A stretch of 5,682 nucleotides of DNA from the NCBI GenBank assembly GCA_900550295.1, contig URRM01000095.1, forward strand, positions 1 through 5,682. The letters run 5' to 3'. Numbering within the stretch: position 1 is the first letter of the stretch; every line of letters begins with the position of its first letter. The notes under the pieces are model-generated. The model made no database searches. It was not told the DNA's origin and saw only the letters and a list, made by a program, of their open reading frames with translations. The stretch comes from an uncultured bacterium (GTDB lineage: Bacteria; Cyanobacteriota; Vampirovibrionia; Gastranaerophilales; Gastranaerophilaceae). A program made the translations under genes and the position numbers. Positions 1 to 5,526 of this stretch are shown piece after piece.

Positions 1-13
1 AACCGCCCTTTTT
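1..13. terminator. Possible half of a terminator hairpin cut by the window edge
   Basis: The first 13 bases read AACCGCCCTTTTT. This is a GC-rich arm followed by a T-run, about 20 bp beyond the stop codon of the leftward gene at 34-1452. On the plus strand it looks like the right arm and U-tract of an intrinsic terminator. On the minus strand it would be the left arm (AAAAAGGGCGG) of a bidirectional terminator serving the leftward gene. The pairing arm would lie outside the window, so this is inference. The resemblance to the GGCGG/CCGCC core of the complete terminator at 5422-5460 supports it. Confidence 0.35.
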
Positions 14-33
14 AAATTATTTAATTCATTGAA

Positions 34-1452
34 TTAAGCTGCTTGAGCTTCTTGTTTTTGTTGTTGAGCTTGAGCTAATTCGCTAAAATCACGCATAACG
101 TGTCTTTTACCTTTTTTCTTAGATTTACCCATTTTACCAGGTTTGTTTGTTTTTTCTGTAGATTCAGTCTTTTCAGATTTTTCTGATTTTTGACCTCTTT
201 TAGAACCAATAGCGGCATCTAATTCGGCATTGCCTTTGTATGAACCTTGGTAACCACCTGCAGCGTTAGCTTTTTCTTTTAAATCTGCTTTTGGTTTTGG
301 TAAGCCACGTTCTTCACGAGCTTTGTCTATTTCTTCAGGGTTTTTAACTGTTAAGATAACTTTACCATTAGTTTCTCTTTCGATAGCATCTTTTAAGTCA
401 ACAGGATAATCGTCATAGTTACCACCGATTTTACCATTGATAATTTCTTCAGTTACAGCATCAGCATTAACTTGAATGTTATCAGGCATGTTAGGGTATC
501 TCTTCATCCATTCATCATAAGACATGTTGCCACGAGAACCGTTACATTCTTGACATTCACCCATGTAGTTGTTAGTAGCGTTTGGACCACCTTTAGATTT
601 TGGATGAATATGTTCAGCTGTTACTACAGCTTTTTGAATTAATCTTTTTGCAAATCTTACGTCAGAACCACCATGACCGTAATCGCTTAACATTTTAGCG
701 ATAATTTTTTCAGATTCAGGTAATTGAACTGCAACGTCTAAGATTTTGTGAATATCTTTGTGAGCAACACCTTTGTCTTCAGCATCAACGATTTGGCTTA
801 AGAAAGCTGTTCTGTTCATTCTGCTTGCGCCACCTGTGTATTTTGGTCTTCTGTCTTTAGCACCAACACCGAAAGATTTAGCCAACTCTCTATCACATAA
901 GTTTTGAATGATATTCTTTTCGCCTAATAATTCTTTAGATTTAGCACTTGTTCTTCTTAAAACATCAATTTGTTCATCTGCTAAAATTTTAGCAGGATCA
1001 GCATTTGTTCTAGAGATAGCTGTTGTCAAAGTCGCATCAGGCATATCTTTAGTTTGTTTTTGAATGTAGTGAACAATAGCTTTTTCTTCTGCTCTGAAAT
1101 ATGGCATGTTGTCTTCTAAAATTTGGTTTAATTCAGCGCCTGAAGCTTTACCAGCTCTAAGTGCGAATTCATCAGTTTGTTTGTTTGTCATCATTGGACG
1201 ACCGCAACAAGTACAAGGCATGTCTTCTAATTCTTTTACTTTGAAATTAGAAGTGCTGCATGGGAAACCTGTGAAGTTAACCATTTGAGCGCCCATGAAA
1301 TAATTTCTTGCAATTTGAGAAGCTCTTGATTGATTTTTTTCATCAAATGGATTTGAAACTCTTGCTTCTTGTGCTTTTGTGTCTAGTTTGTTGTTTTGAA
1401 CGTTTGCTACTTTTGAAATAGGAGTAGCAGCCATAATTCTTTGAACTTGCAT
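34..1452 (-). CDS. HNH-nuclease-like protein of unknown role, with split zinc knuckles and a charged C-terminal tail
   Basis: The 472-aa product has no signal peptide or membrane segment. Residues 1-45 look disordered. Residues 51-70 hold an F-x-G-F-x-C-S motif, followed by PCTCCGRPMMTNK with a C80-x2-C83-G knuckle. Residues 100-275 are mostly charged and probably helical. Residues 278-310 match the HNH core: E280-H281-I-H283-P, GGP at 288-290, N295 and C300-x2-C303-N304, which suggests a metal-bound ββα-fold nuclease. A conserved block, 311-387, follows (YPNMP, YDDYPVDL, EERGLPKP). The tail 391-472 is rich in K, S, E and Q, with a basic patch near 440-450. In most HNH proteins the first C-x2-C lies only tens of residues before the His; here it is about 197 away. 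The ATG at 1452 fits AAGG eight bases upstream; the internal Met7 has no such site. The gene is a paralogue of 1593-2744. Nuclease activity is inferred from motifs; the substrate is unknown. Confidence 0.85.
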   Translation of the reverse strand: MQVQRIMAATPISKVANVQNNKLDTKAQEARVSNPFDEKNQSRASQIARNYFMGAQMVNFTGFPCSTSNFKVKELEDMPCTCCGRPMMTNKQTDEFALRAGKASGAELNQILEDNMPYFRAEEKAIVHYIQKQTKDMPDATLTTAISRTNADPAKILADEQIDVLRRTSAKSKELLGEKNIIQNLCDRELAKSFGVGAKDRRPKYTGGASRMNRTAFLSQIVDAEDKGVAHKDIHKILDVAVQLPESEKIIAKMLSDYGHGGSDVRFAKRLIQKAVVTAEHIHPKSKGGPNATNNYMGECQECNGSRGNMSYDEWMKRYPNMPDNIQVNADAVTEEIINGKIGGNYDDYPVDLKDAIERETNGKVILTVKNPEEIDKAREERGLPKPKADLKEKANAAGGYQGSYKGNAELDAAIGSKRGQKSEKSEKTESTEKTNKPGKMGKSKKKGKRHVMRDFSELAQAQQQKQEAQAA

Positions 1453-1455
1453 TTG

Positions 1456-1518
1456 TGAGACCTTACCTTACCTTCTTAAGTTTTTTTGATTTGTGTTTAT
1501 TTAATAAATTGAGACCTT
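1456..1518. repeat. 9-bp direct repeat TGAGACCTT, two copies 54 bp apart, in the leader of the leftward gene
   Basis: TGAGACCTT occurs at 1456-1464 and again at 1510-1518. Read in the direction of transcription it is AAGGTCTCA. The downstream copy contains the probable ribosome-binding AAGG of the gene at 34-1452. The upstream copy would lie near the 5' end of its leader if the promoter at 1536-1565 is used. In this AT-rich stretch an exact 9-mer with five G/C bases is somewhat notable. The function is unknown, and chance is possible. Confidence 0.4.
1461..1477 (-). promoter_or_regulatory. Tandem Shine-Dalgarno-like sites before the 34-1452 gene
   Basis: In the minus direction the sequence reads AAGAAGGTAAGGTAAGG, which gives three successive AAGG cores five bases apart. 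The last is separated from the ATG at 1452 by TCTCACAA, a normal spacing of eight bases. This fixes the start codon. The two upstream copies could be spare sites that hold or reload a ribosome, or simply a short tandem duplication of TAAGG. Confidence 0.6.
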
Positions 1519-1535
1519 TAATCTTTACTGTATTT

Positions 1536-1565
1536 ATTATAATACAAAAACAAATTTTGTATCAT
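1536..1565 (-). promoter_or_regulatory. Candidate sigma-70 promoter for the second HNH gene
   Basis: Read leftwards, ATGATA (1565-1560, four of six matches to TTGACA) is followed after 18 bp by a perfect TATAAT (1541-1536). The start point would be near 1529, giving a leader of about 77 nt before the ATG at 1452. This would let the 34-1452 gene be expressed independently of the paralogue upstream of it. Perfect -10 boxes arise easily in AT-rich DNA, so the call is moderate. Confidence 0.45.
1542..1562. repeat. Perfect 8+8 bp inverted repeat in the promoter spacer
   Basis: ATACAAAA (1542-1549) and TTTTGTAT (1555-1562) are exact reverse complements separated by ACAAA. The dyad begins one base upstream of the candidate -10 box, fills the 18-bp spacer and overlaps the candidate -35. 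That is a typical location for a repressor operator or a spacer-binding activator. As a terminator for the gene ending at 1593 it is poor: all but two of its base pairs are A-T, and the following minus-strand sequence is TATAATAAATAC, without a U-run. Confidence 0.4.
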
Positions 1566-1592
1566 CTAATTGTATAGTTTTGTTGCGAAAAT

Positions 1593-2744
1593 TTATTTTT
1601 TCTTTTTATATGGTTCCGGTTTTGGTAAACCACGTTCTTCTCTGGCTTTTTCGATTTCTTCCGGATTTTTTACTGTTAATTTAACGACACCTTCTGTTTC
1701 TTTATCTACAGCTTTTTGTAAATCTACAGGATAATCGTCATATTTGTCACCTAAGTTACCGTTAATAATTCTTTCAGTAACTTCGTCAATATTTCTTTGA
1801 ATACTACGAGGCATATTCGGATAATTCTTCATCCATTCTGAATATGGCATATGGCCACGCTTAGAATTGCAATCTCCACATTCTGACATGTAGTTTGCTG
1901 TATTGTCCGGACCGCCTAGTGTATCAGGGTGAATATGTTCTGCTGTTGCAATTGCCGGTTGAGCTAATCTTCTTGCAATTTGTTTGTCACTCTTGTCACC
2001 ATGACCGTATTTTACAATAAACGCTTCAATTGAACTTTGTGACATTGGTAATTTAACAGCCGTATCAAGTAATTCACCTGCTAATTTTTTATCTTCAATT
2101 TTATCAACAGTTTTAGCAAAAGTTTCTAAGAATGGAATTCTTTCGAAATGTTTTTTGTCAGTACTGTTATCAATATCTTTTAATGCTTGATCTACAACTT
2201 TTTGAACTGCATTATCCTTGCCTAAAACTTCAGCTTTTTTAGAAACTTCACCCAAAACATTTTTTTGTTCGTTTTCCAAAAGAACTTTTGCATTAGGTGA
2301 ATAGTAGCTCATTAAACCACTCATAGATAATTTAGGATTTTTTTCAGAAGTTTCTAATATAAAGTTAGCAACAGCTTTTTCTGTGCCTCTGAAATATTCC
2401 ATATTAGCTTTCAAAAGTTTTTGTAAATATTCGCCTGTTGCCCCATTAGCATTTCTTTCAAAGTTTTCAACACCTTTGTTAGTCATCATTAAACGACCGC
2501 AACATGCGCAAGGAATACCTTCTTCTTTTTTAACTATAAAATCACTTTTAGAACATGAAAAACCCTTAAACGCAACAAGTTGGCTTCCTCTAAAGTAGCT
2601 AGATAAAGCTTGAGAACCTTTTTTGTCATCACTTGACACTTGTGGCTGTGCTACCGGATTGTTATTACCCTCTTTTGTGTTATTAACCGGTTGCTTTTGC
2701 GGTTGAATGTTAGCTGTTTGTACATCTACGGTTCTAAAATTCAT
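1593..2744 (-). CDS. HNH-nuclease-like protein of unknown role, paralogue of the next gene
   Basis: The ATG at 2744 gives 383 aa. A TTG 18 bp further out (2762) is also in frame, but neither start has a strong Shine-Dalgarno site, so ATG is preferred. The layout mirrors the neighbour: a disordered N-terminus, F-K-G-F-x-C-S near residues 59-66, a C79-x2-C82-G knuckle, a charged probably helical middle, then the HNH core E269-H270-I-H272-P, GGP, N284, C289-x2-C292-N293. The shared block with YPNMP, YDDYPVDL and EERGLPKP follows, and the protein ends in a short lysine run. It lacks the roughly 80-residue charged tail of its paralogue. The last 110 shared residues match at about 76 positions without a gap. 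Silent differences between the two genes are common, so the duplication is not recent. The metal-site residues look intact. The function is unknown: a DNA nuclease acting in defence, repair or element biology is possible, but nothing in the window chooses between these. Confidence 0.85.
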   Translation of the reverse strand: MNFRTVDVQTANIQPQKQPVNNTKEGNNNPVAQPQVSSDDKKGSQALSSYFRGSQLVAFKGFSCSKSDFIVKKEEGIPCACCGRLMMTNKGVENFERNANGATGEYLQKLLKANMEYFRGTEKAVANFILETSEKNPKLSMSGLMSYYSPNAKVLLENEQKNVLGEVSKKAEVLGKDNAVQKVVDQALKDIDNSTDKKHFERIPFLETFAKTVDKIEDKKLAGELLDTAVKLPMSQSSIEAFIVKYGHGDKSDKQIARRLAQPAIATAEHIHPDTLGGPDNTANYMSECGDCNSKRGHMPYSEWMKNYPNMPRSIQRNIDEVTERIINGNLGDKYDDYPVDLQKAVDKETEGVVKLTVKNPEEIEKAREERGLPKPEPYKKKK

Positions 2745-2775
2745 TTTATACACACTTTTCAATTTAGTGAATTGA

Positions 2776-2789
2776 TATTATATATAATA
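2776..2789 (-). promoter_or_regulatory. Probable -10 region for the leftward HNH genes, within a 14-bp palindrome
   Basis: TATTATATATAATA (2776-2789) is a perfect palindrome. On the minus strand it offers TATAAT at 2782-2777 and TATTAT at 2789-2784, 33 to 45 bp before the ATG at 2744. No convincing -35 hexamer is seen at 17-18 bp (best CTATCA, three of six). Some promoter is needed here because the pump gene diverges from this region, but the exact site is uncertain. Confidence 0.35.
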
Positions 2790-2815
2790 GTCGTAAAAAT
2801 ATTTTTTGATAGTTT

Positions 2816-2844
2816 TTGCTAAAAATTTTACAATAGTTTATAAT
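2816..2844 (+). promoter_or_regulatory. Sigma-70-type promoter for hppA
   Basis: TTGCTA (2816-2821, four of six) is followed by exactly 17 bp and a perfect TATAAT (2839-2844). Transcription would start near 2851, leaving a leader of about 127 nt before the ATG at 2978. A weaker alternative lies closer to the gene: TTGAAA (2912-2917) with a 16-bp spacer and GAGAAT (2934-2939) carrying an upstream TG. Confidence 0.55.
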
Positions 2845-2851
2845 GTAAAAT
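2825..2851. repeat. 8+8 bp inverted repeat around the hppA -10 box, candidate operator
   Basis: ATTTTACA (2825-2832) and TGTAAAAT (2844-2851) are exact reverse complements with an 11-bp spacer, so the arm centres are 19 bp apart, close to two helical turns. The dyad covers the promoter spacer, the -10 box and the predicted start point. A protein bound there would block transcription. The low GC raises the chance of a coincidental dyad. Confidence 0.4.
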
Positions 2852-2868
2852 GTACACTAATTCAGCTT

Positions 2869-2924
2869 CTCACCCGATTGGATGATTTTTATTTTTTTTA
2901 TTGTAAATTTGTTGAAAAAAAAAA
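2869..2924 (+). promoter_or_regulatory. hppA leader with a weak hairpin and T-run/A-run, possible attenuator
   Basis: CACCC-GATT-GGATG (2871-2884) can form a short stem with one mismatch, extended by T2870-A2885. It is followed at once by a T-rich stretch (2886-2899) including eight Ts. Ten As at 2915-2924 could pair with those Ts instead. This could be a leaky terminator or just an AT-rich leader; no known riboswitch class was recognised. Confidence 0.2.
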
Positions 2925-2966
2925 TGTTTATGTGAGAATTATTTTGGAAGATTAATTTTTTTAGTG

Positions 2967-2972
2967 AAGGAG
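2967..2972 (+). promoter_or_regulatory. Ribosome-binding site of hppA
   Basis: AAGGAG lies five bases before the ATG at 2978. It is a strong Shine-Dalgarno match and fixes the start ahead of the signal-peptide-like N-terminus. Confidence 0.8.
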
Positions 2973-2977
2973 AAAAA

Positions 2978-5401
2978 ATGAAAAAAGTATCTACTTTACA
3001 AAAAACATTGATGGCATCATTGCTTTCATTGTTCTTTGTATCTGCTCCTGCATTCGCAAGTGAAGCAGATTTAGTCGTTCCAGAAATTGCTAAACATTAT
3101 CCTCTAGGACACACATTACTATTAATTGGTATTGCTGTTTCAGTTCTAGGTTTAATCTTCGGTTTAATTGCATTTGCGCAAGTGAAAAAAATCGAAGTTC
3201 ACGAATGTATGGCTAATGTTGGTAACACAATTTTTGAAACATGTAAAACATACCTTATTCAACAAGGTAAATTCTTAATTGCATTAGAAATCCTAATTGG
3301 TTTATGTATTGCATTTTACTTTGGTGGATTAGCTAAGATGGGTTGGACAGGCGTTCTAATCATTTTAGCTTTTTCAGTTATTGGTATTTTAGGTTCTTAT
3401 GCTGTAGCTTGGTTCGGTATCAGAATGAACACATTAGCTAACTCAAGAACTGCATTTACTGCATTAAAAGGAAACCCATTAAACATCTTGAACTTACCTT
3501 TAAAAGCCGGTATGTCAATTGGTGTTGTATTGGTATCAATCGAATTAATTTTGATGTTAGTAATCTTATTATTCATCCCTGGTAACATCGCAGGTGCTTG
3601 TTTCATCGGTTTTGCAATTGGTGAATCTTTAGGTGCTTCTGCTCTTCGTGTAGCTGGTGGTATTTTCACAAAGATTGCTGATATCGGTTCTGACTTAATG
3701 AAAATTCAATTTGGTATTAAAGAAGACGATCCTAGAAACCCTGGTGTAATCGCTGACTGTACCGGTGATAACGCAGGTGACTCTATCGGACCTACAGCTG
3801 ACGGTTTTGAAACTTACGGTGTAACTGGTGTTGCTCTTGTTTCATTCATCCTTTTAGCTGTTAAGGGTGACGTTAACCAATGTCAATTATTGGCTTGGAT
3901 TTTCACAATGAGATTCTTAATGATTGTTACTTCAATCGTTGCTTATTGGGTTAACGGTTTATTCACAAAATTATACGCAGCAAAAACTGCTAAGTTCGAT
4001 TTCGAACAACCTTTAACAAATTTAGTTTGGATTACATCAATCCTATCAATCGCTATGACTTATGGCGTAAGCTATTGGTTATTAGCTCCAATGGGTGGCA
4101 ACTTATGGTTGGTATTATCAACAATCATCTCTTGCGGTACTATTGGTGCAGCTTTAATTCCGGAAGCTACAAAAAAATTCACTTCACCTCAAGCATTACA
4201 TACAAAAGAAGTTGTAACTGCATCTCGTGAAGGTGGCGCATCATTAACAATCCTTTCAGGTATTGTATCTGGTAACTTCTCAGGTTTCTGGATTGGTGCT
4301 GTAATCGTATTATTAATGGGCTTAGCTTATGCAGCTAGCTTACATATTCCTGAAGCTACAATGGTTTACCCATCTGTATTTGCATTTGGTTTAGTAGCAT
4401 TCGGTTTCTTAGGAATGGGACCTGTTACAATCGCTGTAGACTCTTACGGTCCTGTAACAGATAACGCTCAATCAGTATATGAATTATCATTGATTGAAAC
4501 TATTCCAAACATTGGTGAAGAAATTGAAAAACAATACAATTTCAAACCTGACTTTGACAACGCTAAGAAATACTTAGAAGAAAATGATGGTGCAGGTAAC
4601 ACATTCAAAGCAACTTCTAAACCGGTATTAATCGGTACAGCTGTTGTAGGTGCCACAACTATGATTTTCTCATTAATCTTAGTAATTCAAAACGTATTAG
4701 GTATTCAACCTGAAATGATTTTGAACATGTTAAATCCATACACATTACTTGGCTTTATCACCGGTGGTGCTGTAATTTACTGGTTCTCTGGTGCTTCTAT
4801 GCAAGCTGTTACAACAGGTGCATATTCAGCAGTAGAATATATCAGACAACACATTAAATTGGATTCAGAAGAACAATCTGCTAACATTTCAAACTCAAAA
4901 GAAGTAGTTAAGATTTGTACTCAATATGCTCAAAAAGGTATGTGGAACATCTTCATTGCATTGTTCTCATTCGCTTTAGCATTAGCATTCTTATCAGCTC
5001 CTTTAGGTGCAAATGTTCACCCTGTATCATTCTTCGTAAGCTACTTAATTGCAATCGCTGTATTTGGTTTATTCCAAGCAGTATTTATGGCTAACGCAGG
5101 CGGATGTTGGGATAACGCTAAGAAAATTGTTGAAGTTGACTTAGCAGAAAAGGGAACTCCATTGCACGATGCTACAGTTGTTGGTGATACAGTAGGTGAT
5201 CCATTCAAAGATACTTCTTCAGTAGCTATGAACCCAATCATCAAATTCACTACATTGTTCGGTTTATTAGCAATGGAAATTGCTATCAACCCTGCATTCC
5301 AAAAATACGCTCCGGTAGTTGGTGTTGTATTCTTACTTGTAGCTTTAGTGTTCGTATGGAGAACATTCTACGCTATGAGAATTCCTGAAAGAAAAGACTA
5401 A
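2978..5401 (+). CDS. hppA: Membrane-bound ion-translocating pyrophosphatase (H+/Na+-PPase)
   Basis: This inner-membrane pump hydrolyses PPi to phosphate and exports H+ (or Na+), conserving energy from biosynthetic PPi. At 807 aa it is longer than the common 660-770. Residues 1-27 resemble a Sec signal peptide (KK, hydrophobic core, AFA before S28), followed by about sixteen membrane segments. Family signatures are intact: TKIADIGSD (231-239; K232, D235, D239), EDDPRNPGVIADCTGDNAGD (249-268), DSYGPVTDNA (488-497), GGCWDNAKK (708-716) and GDTVGDPFKDT (736-746). R224, D275 and K756 align with the ion-gate Arg, Asp and Lys of plant H+-PPase. ADGFET puts E278 at the position of the Thermotoga gate Glu, followed by Thr as in K+-independent H+-PPases. 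GNTFKATSK places K544 at the Ala/Lys switch, which predicts K+ independence. The subtype is divergent: QSVYELS replaces the usual GGIAEM, and an acidic loop (about 503-538) is some 18 residues longer. It is probably monocistronic, with its own promoter and terminator. H+ as the pumped ion is inference. Confidence 0.97.
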   Translation: MKKVSTLQKTLMASLLSLFFVSAPAFASEADLVVPEIAKHYPLGHTLLLIGIAVSVLGLIFGLIAFAQVKKIEVHECMANVGNTIFETCKTYLIQQGKFLIALEILIGLCIAFYFGGLAKMGWTGVLIILAFSVIGILGSYAVAWFGIRMNTLANSRTAFTALKGNPLNILNLPLKAGMSIGVVLVSIELILMLVILLFIPGNIAGACFIGFAIGESLGASALRVAGGIFTKIADIGSDLMKIQFGIKEDDPRNPGVIADCTGDNAGDSIGPTADGFETYGVTGVALVSFILLAVKGDVNQCQLLAWIFTMRFLMIVTSIVAYWVNGLFTKLYAAKTAKFDFEQPLTNLVWITSILSIAMTYGVSYWLLAPMGGNLWLVLSTIISCGTIGAALIPEATKKFTSPQALHTKEVVTASREGGASLTILSGIVSGNFSGFWIGAVIVLLMGLAYAASLHIPEATMVYPSVFAFGLVAFGFLGMGPVTIAVDSYGPVTDNAQSVYELSLIETIPNIGEEIEKQYNFKPDFDNAKKYLEENDGAGNTFKATSKPVLIGTAVVGATTMIFSLILVIQNVLGIQPEMILNMLNPYTLLGFITGGAVIYWFSGASMQAVTTGAYSAVEYIRQHIKLDSEEQSANISNSKEVVKICTQYAQKGMWNIFIALFSFALALAFLSAPLGANVHPVSFFVSYLIAIAVFGLFQAVFMANAGGCWDNAKKIVEVDLAEKGTPLHDATVVGDTVGDPFKDTSSVAMNPIIKFTTLFGLLAMEIAINPAFQKYAPVVGVVFLLVALVFVWRTFYAMRIPERKD

Positions 5402-5421
5402 TTAATTAGTTTATAATTTTG

Positions 5422-5460
5422 AAAGGCGGTCATGCTTGAATAAGCATGACCGCCTTTTTT
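5422..5460 (+). terminator. Strong intrinsic terminator after hppA
   Basis: A perfect 16-bp stem is formed by AAAGGCGGTCATGCTT (5422-5437) and its reverse complement (5442-5457), closed by the tetraloop GAAT. The T-run at 5455-5460 follows. It begins 20 bases after the hppA stop codon and should separate the pump transcript from the flagellin gene. The A-run at the left base could give weak activity in the reverse direction. Confidence 0.95.
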
Positions 5461-5475
5461 GTTAAAGGCATGTCC

Positions 5476-5520
5476 AAAAGTTAAAAGTTCATACTAAAGT
5501 ATAAAAAAGTTCAGACTAAA
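5476..5520. repeat. Direct repeats upstream of the flagellin gene
   Basis: AAAAGTTCATACTAAA (5483-5498) recurs as AAAAGTTCAGACTAAA (5505-5520). The copies match at 15 of 16 bases with starts 22 bp apart, about two helical turns. A third AAAAGTT lies directly before the first copy (5476-5482). The first copy overlaps a small palindrome, ATACT-AA-AGTAT (5491-5502). The repeats could be binding sites for a flagellar regulator or a local duplication; they are over 80 bp upstream of the start codon. Confidence 0.5.
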
Positions 5521-5521
5521 A
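5495..5521 (+). promoter_or_regulatory. Candidate sigma-28-like flagellin promoter
   Basis: TAAAGTAT (5495-5502) matches seven of eight bases of the enterobacterial sigma-28 -35 (TAAAGTTT). After exactly 11 bp, GACTAAAA (5514-5521) matches five of eight bases of GCCGATAA. Flagellin genes are often sigma-28 dependent, so the position makes sense, but the -10 match is only fair. The start point would be near 5528. It competes with the sigma-70-like site at 5527-5555. Confidence 0.3.
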
Positions 5522-5526
5522 GGATA

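Noticed and set aside
1106..1288. Short plus-strand open frame opposite the second HNH gene
   Set aside because: It lies wholly antisense to a well-supported gene with conserved motifs and has no convincing ribosome-binding site or family features.
1542..1562. Inverted repeat as a terminator for the first HNH gene
   Set aside because: The stem is almost entirely A-T and is not followed by a U-run in the minus direction, so regulation is a better reading than termination.
34..2744. Homing endonuclease or group I intron-associated HNH genes
   Set aside because: No intron-like structure, interrupted host gene or flanking repeat is visible. The proteins are free-standing, tandem and slowly diverging, unlike typical homing elements.
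34..2744. Toxin-antitoxin or polymorphic toxin arrangement
   Set aside because: There is no small partner gene, no secretion signal and no immunity-like gene nearby. The 140-bp gap between the pair contains no credible open frame.
2745..2762. In-frame TTG start at 2762 for the first HNH gene
   Set aside because: It would add six residues (five codons after the TTG) without a better ribosome-binding site. The ATG at 2744 is the more usual start codon and gives an N-terminal length before the CxCCG knuckle almost equal to that of the paralogue.
2776..2806. AT palindromes TATTATATATAATA and AAAAATATTTTT as an origin or protein site
   Set aside because: Perfect AT-only palindromes are common by chance in such AT-rich intergenic DNA. 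There are no DnaA-box-like repeats nearby.
2383..2822. Two short plus-strand open frames opposite the first HNH gene and its upstream region
   Set aside because: They are antisense shadows: they overlap conserved coding sequence or an AT-rich promoter region and show no recognisable protein features.
3397..5289. Open frames within hppA, three on the minus strand and one on the plus strand (4027-4230)
   Set aside because: All overlap conserved pyrophosphatase motifs; they are by-products of codon usage in a long gene.
5476..5520. CRISPR-like repeat array
   Set aside because: There are only two 16-bp units with a 6-bp gap; this is too few and too short, and there are no spacers.
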